Of a DNA stretch of 64,000 nucleotides, positions 20,880-29,696 are shown piece by piece. Source of the DNA: Triatoma infestans (lineage: Eukaryota; Arthropoda; Insecta; Hemiptera; Reduviidae). Where the stretch lies: the NCBI GenBank assembly GCA_011037195.1, contig JAAEAF010000671.1, positions 93,842 through 157,841 of the forward strand, read 5' to 3'. Under the pieces are notes generated by a model, which was given only the letters and a program-made list of their open reading frames with translations, had not been told where the DNA came from and made no database searches. The translations under genes were made by a program, and so were the position numbers. Within the stretch, counting starts at the first letter, position 1, and each line of letters starts with the position of its first letter.

Positions 20880-21990
20880 GAACCTTCGAAAATTTGACAC
20901 AATCAGAATTACTTTCTCTTACACAGTAAACACTTACACGACCCTCAGTTTTTGCCGGTTGCACTTGTTACAATTCTGAGTGACAAATTTACATAATGCA
21001 AAATTTGGTGTGAAACACTCACACGACTTTCTCTTATTCTTCTCTTAATAGTGTTATAAGCAGATAAAATAACATATTTTCATTAAATTTCAATTTTTGC
21101 TCATGTCTTAACATAAATATGCTGTTGATGGGGAAATAAGTGTCATACTACCAACAGAGACAGGTACAGAATGATTAATTGCAGAGAGCCAACAATTGGC
21201 TAATATATTTGAATTTTATCGTCTCAGTTTCCTCAGAATCACTTAAAAGGATTTTTTTTTTTTTTTTTTTTGAAAATGGTTTAAATAAAAACTGATACGA
21301 TTCTATCCATGCCGCAAGCATTCCATATTTAAACAAAATCATTTTTAACCGTTTTCGAGAAATCCCCCTCCCCCAAACTCAAATTCCTATTGTATAAAAT
21401 CACACTTCCGGGAAGAAGTGCGATTTTCTTCAAATTTCAAATTCTATCAATGCTTCTAATCTGTGTTAATATTATGTACGTGGTACAAACTATATACGTA
21501 TTATATTGACGTGGTACTTTAAAGGGATAATAACGCTACTTATTCCCCCAGAATCACCCCAGAAATCAAGTTTACCGGGAAAAATGTTTCAAATAAAAGT
21601 GATAGGTATTTATGTGTGTAGCATAGTACGATGTAGTTTCAAGAAAATTGTTGTAGCCATTTTTGAGAAAATCACGAAAAACTGAAAAAAAAAAAAATCC
21701 GTAAAGTTGCACATTTTTGGTTGATGGATTTTGTCCCGAAATTTTCGTGCCTGTAAACAATGATATTGCCTAAATGGAATACCAAGTTTGAGCTCACTGC
21801 GACTCTTTTTCATTTTTCCAGATATTCTGTTAAAACACAAACACACACACACACACAGTTACAGACCATTCACTAAAAACATCTTTTCCATATTCAGAGA
21901 TTCGTAAAACATGAATTTTTAAGGAAAACTCAATTTCGAAAATATGATACGATCGTAAAACTTTCGCTTACGATGGAGGAGGAGAAAGTA
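20880..21990 (+). repeat. Family B repeat copy with a short upstream remnant
   Basis: 20880-20994 is a fragment with tail and head remnants. From about 20995 the copy starts TTTGGTGTGAAACACTCACA, and has TTAACATAAATAT, GAAATTTTCGTGCC, GGAATACCAAGTTTGAGC, a CA microsatellite near 21840 and the tail GGAGGAGAAAGTAAA. A poly-T lies at about 21250-21270. It is the most complete B copy and is used here to recognise the others. Confidence 0.65.
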
Positions 21991-22281
21991 AAAAAATGTT
22001 TTATAAATCATACTGAAAAGAATTTTAGAATAAAATAATATGGCAATAATATACCCATTATCTATTTGCCAAAAAAAAAAGATTATATAAATTTAATACT
22101 TAAAAACAAAAATATAAAAATATAAACAGTACTTTTACTTTACTTTCCCTAATTAATTGCATATTTTTCCTAATATTTTTATTTGTTCTAATTCTATTGA
22201 AACTATATATTCTATATGTTATATATATATAAAGTTTAGTTTTGTGAGTTATAAGTGAGACTAAAATTTTTTCTATTAATA

Positions 22282-22510
22282 TTTTTTTAATTTAAGGCGC
22301 ATCATCTATGGTCATTGGCACCCGGAGCCTTCTCAGTACACTGCCGATCTCCGGACAGTGTTTTTTCGTTACAGGCACACTATCCATCACCGGACAGTGA
22401 GCTGTAGAGGCTCCTAGGAAGATAAAAATCTAATGGGCAGCACAGCTGGACTCGAACCTGGGTCCTTCGCGTGGTAGTCCAGTATGCTAACCACTCAGCT
22501 ATTCCCTTCC
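22282..22510 (-). mobile_element. tRNA-derived SINE, copy 1
   Basis: The reverse complement starts with a pol III promoter. A box: TAGCTGAGTGGTTAG (22501-22487). B box: GGTTCGAGTCC (22458-22448). A tRNA-unrelated body follows with CTCACTGTCCGG, and the element ends GCGCCTTAAATTAAAAAAA. The spacing and box sequences match a tRNA-derived head, but the remainder of the cloverleaf is not intact, so it is a SINE and not a tRNA gene. A second copy is at 26734-26919 and a 3' fragment at 47662-47735, all in the same orientation. Confidence 0.8.
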
Positions 22511-23014
22511 CTAAGTGAGACTATTATTTTTAAATTTTTGTATTTTATATGGGCCGAAGTGTTATCAAATTCGTGAGTATAAATACATTTTAATAAAATA
22601 AGAGTTCAATAAAAAATATCAAATTACAAAATATAGTATAAATAGGTTAATAAATTAAAAAATTTACAGACAAGAAAGTACAAAAAATAGTTAAAGGAAA
22701 GAAAGAAATAAGAAAACCATGTGGTCCTATCTAAAAAAAATTTTGGGCGGAAAAATTTTTTAATTAAAACTAACGAAGCCTAAAAAATAAAATTTATATG
22801 AAACACCAGATTTTAAATTGGTTAGTAATTTTTGGACAAAAATTAAATGTTTGATTATAATGTTATTCAATATATATATATCAAAAATGATTGTAATAAT
22901 TTGTAAATAATATTTAAATTGTAGAACTCCTCTGAGGATGGCACGTTTAGTGCCGAAACGTAAGGATATATACTAAAATCTGTGAATCACCACATATGTG
23001 AAAGAAAAAAAAAA
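22511..23014. other. AT-rich non-coding region
   Basis: No gene is seen. It contains the hammerhead-like motif at 22932-22968 and runs up to the head of the next family A repeat. Confidence 0.5.
22932..22968 (+). ncRNA. Hammerhead-like motif (CTGANGA, stem, GAAAC)
   Basis: CTGAGGA is followed by one unpaired T, a 5-bp stem GGCAC/GTGCC with loop GTTTA, and then GAAACG. This is the order of the hammerhead ribozyme core around stem II. The extra T and the lack of a clear cleavage triplet after GAAACG weaken the call. Such motifs are known from Penelope-like and other retroelements. Confidence 0.3.
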
Positions 23015-23991
23015 TCTGGTGTGAAACACTCACACAACTTTCTCTTACTCCAGTACTCAAAATTATAATTGACAAATTTTATAGTTAGTGTACCAAATTT
23101 AATGAAATTCGTCGAAAAGTGAAAACACTGTCCAGTAAAACTGTCCGGTTTACTAATTTCCTTGAAACTCGGAATTTGGGTCATATATTAATTTCTAGTT
23201 ATTTCAATTTGGATGACAGAATTGTATAATCAACTGTGATAGCATTTTAAAGAAAAACATAACCCCCCCTCCCCCAAAAGTCCCCTTAAATGAATTTATC
23301 AGGGGAAAAGTTTCAAATAAAAGTTGTAGCTCTTTATATGTATAGTTAACAACGCTGGTTTAAAGAAAATCGTTGGAGCCATTTTCGAGAAAATACCAGA
23401 AAACTGGAAATTATATTTCAGTAAAAACGCACTTCCGGTTATCTATTTTTTTTTCAAACTCGGAATTTCAACAACATATTTAATTCTAATTAACATTATT
23501 TAGATGACAGAATTGTCCTAATAAACTGAAACAGCAGTTAAGATGAAACCTAACCCCACCCCTCCCCCAGAAGTGCCCTTAAATGAATTTTCCTGGAGAA
23601 ATGTTTCAAATAAAAGTTTAGCTCTTTGTATGTGTAGTTGATATACCAAGTTTAAAGAAAATCTTCGGAGCCATTTTTGAGAAAATTGCAAAAACGTAAA
23701 AAAAAAACTAGTAAAGTGGTACTTCCGGTTGAGGAATATTGACACATAACGCACCGTCAGATCCCATGGTGATACCTAAACGTAATATCAAGTTTGAACT
23801 TTCTACGATTTTTCGTTTTTGAGCTATGCTGTTCACACACACACACACACACAACACACACACACACACACACAGACCATTTGCTAAAAACCACTTTTTT
23901 GGACTCAGGGGACCTCAAAACGGATATTTCCGGTGAAAACTGATATCGAAAATTAACTCGGTATCGATACTATGAGTAAGAGAAAGTAAAA
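23015..23991 (+). repeat. Family A repeat, full two-unit copy
   Basis: The head TCTGGTGTGAAACACTCACA forms a GTGTGA/TCACAC hairpin and is followed by ACTTTCTCTTACTCC. There are two internal units (about 23110-23440 and 23440-23720) plus a third partial unit starting TACTTCCGGTTGAGG. A CA microsatellite lies at 23828-23872. The tail is GAGTAAGAGAAAGT. Its neighbour 24052-24758 is in opposite orientation. Confidence 0.85.
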
Positions 23992-24051
23992 GGAAGAAAT
24001 AAGATTAAGCTTGGCTGAAATAAGGTTCTTTTTATTACCATAATATTATTT

Positions 24052-24758
24052 TTACTTTCTCTTACTCCCAGCATAAGAGGAAGTATTTTAATCGTGTCAA
24101 ATTTTCGATATCGATTTTCACCGGAAATATCCGTTTTGAGGTCCCCTGAGTCCAAAAAAAGTGTTTTTAGCAAATGGTCTGTGTGTGTGTGTGGTGTGTG
24201 TGTGTGTGTGGTGTGTGTGTGAACAGCATAGCTCAATAACGAAAAACCGTAGAAAGTTGAAACTTGATATTCCGCCTAGGTATCACCCTGGGATCTGACT
24301 CTGTACCTTATCTGTCAAAATTCCTCAACCGGAAGTACCACTTTACTAGTTTTTTTTTTTTTTACTTTTTTGCGTTTATCTTAAAAATGGCTCCGACGAT
24401 TTTCTTGAAACTTCTAATTTAAACTAAACATATAATTATCTACAACTTTTATTTAAAACATTTCTCTGAGAAAATTCATTTAATAGCACTTTTAGGGGAG
24501 GGGAGTGGGTTATGTTTTTCTCTAATGTGCTATAATAATTGATTATACAATTCCATCATTCGAACAAAATTAATTAGAAATAAATAGATGGCCAAAATTC
24601 CGAGTTACAAGAAAATTAGTGCCGGAAGTGCGCTTTTACTGAACAGTTTTTCAGTTGTCGACGAATTTCATTAAATTTCGTACACAAACTATAACATTTG
24701 TCAATTATAACTTTGAGAACTGGAGTAAGAGAAAGTTGTGTGACTGTTTCACATCAGA
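24052..24758 (-). repeat. Family A repeat, one-unit copy
   Basis: Complete head and tail on the minus strand, but only one ~300-bp internal unit, giving 707 bp against ~980-1,010 bp for two-unit copies. A GT/CA microsatellite lies at 24181-24225. Together with the previous copy it forms a large inverted arrangement around 24.0 kb. Confidence 0.85.
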
Positions 24759-25160
24759 TTTTTTTTTTATAGTTTCAATATAATACAAGTCCTTTTATAT
24801 TTGTTTAATGCAACTTCTCTACAGCGTGACGTTCTAATAAAAAGTAGATTTAATGACAATTGATCATAATTGAATTTTAGTTGCCTTAATGTACCAGTTC
24901 CACTGATAAAGAAAGTAATGAAAATTATACGAAACCCATTTGTCCTGAACAAATGTCATTTATTTCATTGTTCCATTTCAGTTGAGAATTTAATATTTCA
25001 CTTAAGATTGCTCTTCTTCATTTTTCTATTAATATGTCGTCTTTCAGATTATTAATTTTTAAGTTTAATTTATTCCATCCATTTCTGTCACTGCAATACT
25101 TATCATGATAATTATATGAATATTATAATAATTAATGATATATTACTTATTTAATAAAAA
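24759..25160. other. AT-rich spacer between family A copies
   Basis: No gene is seen. Overlapping 61-codon frames on both strands have no motif. Confidence 0.5.
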
Positions 25161-25974
25161 TCTGGTGTGAAACACTCACGCAACTTTCTTTTACTCCAGT
25201 TTTCTAAATTGTGATTGACAAATTTTATAGTTAGTGTTCATCAAATTTGATGAAATTAGTTGGAGTTCGTCAAAAGCTGAAAAAACTGTTCAGTAAAAGC
25301 GCACTTCCGATTTACTAATTTTCTTGAAAGTCGGAATTTTCGCTAACTATTTATTTCTAATTAATTTTATTTGGATGGTAGAATTGTGTAATCAACTATG
25401 ATAACACTTTAGAGAAAAACATAACCCCACTCCTCCTGCAAAAGCCCCCTTAAGTGACTTTACAAGTTGTAACTCTTTATATGTGTAGTTCACATGGTTA
25501 GTTGAAAGAAAATCGTTGGAGCCGTTTTCGAGAAAATACCAGAAAACTGAAAAATACATTTCAGTAAAAACGGTTATCCGATTTTTCAAATTCGGAATTT
25601 CAACAATACATTTAATTCTAATTAATATTATTTAGATGACAGAATTGTATAGAAAACTAAAATAGCACTTTAGAGGTCAACCCACCACCCCCTCCCATAA
25701 AAGTGCCCTTAAATGCATATTCCCGGAGAAATATTTCAAATAAAAATTGCAGATCTTTGCAAGTGTAGTTGATACACCAAGTATAAAGAAAATCGTTGGA
25801 GCTATTTTTGAGAAAATTGCAAAAAAGTGAAAAAACTATTTAGTAAAGTGGTACTTCCGGTAGAGGAATTCTGACCACTGACCTATTTTTGCATCCCATG
25901 GTGATACCCAAACGGAATATCAAGTTTGAACTTTGGTCGATTTTTCGTTGTTGAGCTATGCTGTTCACATAAAT

Positions 25975-26019
<45 letters not shown>

Positions 26020-26160
26020 ACACACACACATAGACCGCTTGCTGAAAACCACTTTTTTGTATTCAGGGTATCTCAAAACGGATATTTCCGGTGAAAACTC
26101 GATATCTAAAATTTGGCACGATTACAATACTTCCTCTTACTAGAAGTAAGATAAAGAAAA
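25161..26160 (+). repeat. Family A repeat, full two-unit copy
   Basis: Head TCTGGTGTGAAACACTCACG, tail TAGAAGTAAGATAAAG (slightly diverged). ATAC and CA microsatellites lie at about 25973-26030, exactly where other copies have (CA)n. About 1.0 kb. Confidence 0.85.
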
Positions 26161-26733
26161 AAGGCATTAAAAGACTGCCCTATGGACTTCAGGTTTGGGA
26201 AGCGACTAAAACAGACATATTGCTAAACAGGTACCAGTGGTTTGGTGTATTTGAGTACCTTCAACATTAAAGACGACACGAACCGGAAGAAGCACATTAC
26301 AATATAGATGAAATGTCGGTTTATAGTAAAACATAGACATGGTCTCATCCTGGGAAACTTATTTTTCATGAGAAAGGCCCCGGAAGCTATTAGGTTTAAA
26401 AAATGTAAAACGGTACTTCTACCCAACTTTCTATTTCTATTATGGTACTATTTTTTAAAACTTCATTTTGTTCTGAGTTTAATGAAGTTACTGGTCAAAT
26501 AAATTGTGGGTTTTTATGTATCTACAAACAATTGCAAAAGTAAGGCTACACTTGAATGGTTTCAACATATTATAAGTATGTTAGTAAGTCTAATAAGGTT
26601 AGTCATCCATTTCAGCATGTACTTAAAAGTTACATTCAGAAATTAACTATCGCATAAAGATTTCCATTTATTAGTAATAATTTTTTATGTACTTCAGGAC
26701 AATAAATTTTTCGGACAAAGTATATCTCTTGAA
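26161..26733. other. Non-coding, nothing recognised
   Basis: Overlapping 64- and 67-codon frames near 26223-26502 on the two strands show no motif. Confidence 0.5.
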
Positions 26734-26919
26734 CCGGAGCCTTCTCAGTGTCCGCGCCTCCGGACAGTGTTCTCTCGCTAAAGACAACACTGTCCATCAC
26801 CGAACTGTGAGCTGTAGAGACTCTTAGGAAGAAACAATCTAAGGGGTAAACACTGGACCTCGAACCCGAGACCTCCGCGTGGGAGTCCAACACGCTAACC
26901 ACTGAGCTAATCCTTCCCC
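26734..26919 (-). mobile_element. tRNA-derived SINE, copy 2
   Basis: The reverse complement has A box TTAGCTCAGTGGTTAGCG (around 26908-26894) and B box GGGTTCGAGGTCC (26867-26855), then the shared body CTCACAGTTCGG and CACTGAGAAGGCTCCGG. It lacks the 3' tail of copy 1. The tRNA-like head is better preserved than in copy 1. Confidence 0.8.
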
Positions 26920-28149
26920 TAGAAGAATTAAATTAGATTGTGTGTGTGTTTATGCATGGCTCTGTTACAGATATGGCCTCTCACAAGCAATTTTTTACTA
27001 AACTCAATACACCCATTACTTCTGAGAAACTTAAGTTTTCAGATAATAACGGGCGTAAGTATATACCGGAATGGATAGTAAGGTTTACTCTAAGGAGTAA
27101 AGGACCATTTGTACAAGTAACATTTTTGTTATAGAAATGAGTTCACGCAAACGATGGTGTTAATTTGTGGAAAGCGCAGTGAATGATCTGTGAATAGAAA
27201 TCTGTATTTTTTTATGTACATTTTATGATATTACTCGTTTATATCAAAGCTATTTTCATAAAATTGATTGTAAGGGATTTTTGGGGGGAAGGCTTTCCCA
27301 ATTTTGGACTGCCTGTAAAACTTCGTTCTTTTCAACTACATCCTTACTGTAGGTATGTGTATTTTTTATAAAATTAGTACATAATGCCATCAATTAATTA
27401 TATATCACCAAGACAAAGTATATATGTTGTAACTATTCCAAATTTGAACAAAATTGAACTAAGTGTTTAACATCAGATCTGTTGCAATTTAATGAGTTAT
27501 TCTTTAAATTTAGATACCAATAGGTATGTAATGATTGCTACATACATTCCGAACGGCCCTCGAATTTACTAAAAAGGAAAATTACTCTCAATGTACTTGA
27601 AAATAAGAATAGTTGAACTATATAAATTTGACTTCATCGTTACCTAATACATAAAGGACGTTCTAATATTTCTAACTTTTAACAGAAGGAGATAGGATTT
27701 CATTCATTGGTTTAATTATTAATGTTCTCGCTTTTTGCTATAATGGGAGTCATTCCTATCAATCGTTGAAATTGAGTTTTTCCAATGGATACATAAATTT
27801 TGAGGTTCTCTGAGCACTAAACAATTTTTTTTTAGAATACGTATTTATGCATTATTTATGTAGGTGCATATGTATATATGTATCATTTTTTTCTCCCCAA
27901 TAACCCACCTTCTACGGAAGACAGTATTTCAGCATGCTCCATGTTACATATAAGTCATGCATTAGGCAGAAATCTCATAAATTATGACAATTTACAAAGA
28001 ATACCAGACCATGTAAATGAGCAACTATCATACATCAATTATACATAATAAAATGTTCACATAAAATGTTAATTTATAAAAAGAAAATAAAAATGCAAGA
28101 ATAATTATACAGTACAAGAAAATCAAAATTAATTGAATCAACCAAGTCC
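26920..28149. other. Non-coding, nothing recognised
   Basis: The only sizeable frame (26940-27134, 64 codons) has no motif. Otherwise AT-rich unique-looking sequence. Confidence 0.5.
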
Positions 28150-28421
28150 CTTAAACTGTGACGGAGCAGAAAGCAACAAAGAGCATCTGTAAGAACTATG
28201 TTCCTTAATAGCTTTATATCTTTTATCTTCGGGAAGAGGGCATTGCAATAACACATGTATGACAGATTGTTCAGTGTTGCCTTAGTGTTTGCAGAATGAG
28301 TTGGTGCAAACATGTTCTTAATATCAAAGTTGTCAACTTTTATGTCCAACAGATAGGGACCATATCGCTCAAGTGAAAGAACAGGTCCAACTTTAGTTGT
28401 AGCATCTTTAAAGTAATCCAT
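28150..28421 (-). pseudogene. Possible non-LTR C-terminal remnant
   Basis: The longest frame is 115 codons and unrecognised. A neighbouring minus frame reads GNTEQSVIHVLLQCPLPEDK, which resembles the E-x-S/T-x-x-H-x-x-x-x-C-P-x6-R part of the terminal Cys/His region of non-LTR polyproteins. This rests on one motif only; it may be chance. Confidence 0.3.
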
Positions 28422-28537
28422 ACACTCCTGAATCCAAACGGACAGCTATATAACGGAATTCAGATGCCTTATCTATTCTACAAGAAATTGAAAATTTTGC
28501 GAGATTCGATCAAGAACATGTATTTATGTGTGTAAGT

Positions 28538-28738
28538 ATATTATTATTATTTGTCTCTGGAGAGGGACCAAACCCTACGCTATCCAAAGCCCCATTGGTC
28601 CATACAGCTTCCCAAGAAAAGCAACAACAAACCGGGTCTAGAACAAATATCCAGAGCTGAGTTCGGCATTCCGAACAAATCGGACAATAATCTTGAAGGA
28701 AAATAGCCTAACCTATTCCACAGACATCCTGTTGCAAT
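28538..28738 (-). repeat. 3' UTR fragment of non-LTR family 3
   Basis: The reverse complement matches 20040-20243: AACAGGATGTCTGTGGAA, TTGTCCGATTTGTTCG, TATTTGTTCTAGACCCGG, GGGGCTTTG and GTTTGGTCCCT occur in order. It ends in an (AAT)n tail at 28538-28552. A severely 5'-truncated insertion. Confidence 0.75.
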
Positions 28739-29324
28739 ACCCTCTCTCTAGGAGTACAAGGGCGTAGTGATGGCGAGGAATTCAGGATGCGGATAAGTGG
28801 ATGACACAGAGTCGAGGTGGCAGCTCCAGCGAAGAGATGTGGGCGCGTCGAGGAATCCACTTGCTGGTGGAGGCGCGGAGATGTGATCTTTCGTAATTAT
28901 CACAATTAGTGTGAAAGGTCACAGGCGCAAACACTTAAGGGCGAAATAGGCGCGTAGAAAGTTTGTAGAAACACGGCGAATAATACTAATAAAGCGATAC
29001 GCACAGTAACTTAGTTGGAAGAATAACCAGAGAAGAATGAGAGAGAAGACGGGCGTTGGCCAAGTCGGTCGGAAGTAGGAGGGGAAAACTATAAGTTAAG
29101 ATGATGAAATAGGAAAAGGGATGGAAGAGGGCTGAAAAGGCGAGGTGAAGATGTTGTGGGGTGAGGCGGGCAATCTGACCCTCAAAGTACCATAAAAAAA
29201 AAGAAGGGGGAGAGCAGGCAAAAGGGTGTAAGGATTAGGGTGATTAGGGGAGGCGCTCGCACGTACGGGCGGAAGCGCGCGCGCGGAAGAGGTGTTGGGC
29301 GTGCTAACACTCACACACAACGAT
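28739..29324. other. Purine-rich, higher-GC island of unknown nature
   Basis: About 590 bp whose composition differs sharply from its surroundings: G- and A-rich on the plus strand with GCGCGCGCGG near 29275. Frame 29096-29374 (minus) is Pro/Ser-rich and reflects composition. It could be part of an LTR or UTR of an element whose coding part is elsewhere. I recognise nothing. Confidence 0.4.
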
Positions 29325-29555
29325 TGAACAGAATTAATCAGAAATAAATTGATTGCCAAAATTTCGAGTTCCAAGAAAATTAGTAAATCGTAGGTACATT
29401 TTTACTTAACATTTTTTTTTTTCAGTTTTCGCAATATATTCCATAAAAACATCGACGAATTTCATTAAATTTCGTATATACTAACTATAAAATTTGTCAA
29501 TTTAAAATTTTGAAAACTGGAATAAGAGAAAGTTGTGTGAGTGTTTTACACCAGA
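29325..29555 (-). repeat. Family A repeat, head fragment
   Basis: Minus-strand head with GAATAAGAGAAAGTTGTGTGA (shortened) and ACACCAGA at the outer end. The rest is missing. Confidence 0.7.
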
Positions 29556-29696
29556 TTTTTTTATTTATTTCCAATTAGAACTACTGATATGTGTGTGATT
29601 TTTACCAATGTTACGTTTACTGATTTTTGTTTTTAAATTTCGTATTCTAAATTTGTGTATTACAATCATTATTTACAAATTTTAATGATTTTTTAA

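Noticed and set aside
22440..22510. tRNA gene
   Set aside because: A and B boxes are present, but the acceptor stem and anticodon arm do not form, and the sequence recurs with a shared non-tRNA body, so it is a SINE head.
24180..24236. His/Thr-rich peptide frame (23970-24236, minus)
   Set aside because: Translation of a CA microsatellite inside a family A repeat.
28074..28421. 115-codon minus frame as a host gene
   Set aside because: No domain is recognisable, and a neighbouring frame shows a non-LTR-like Cys/His motif, so decayed retrotransposon is more likely.
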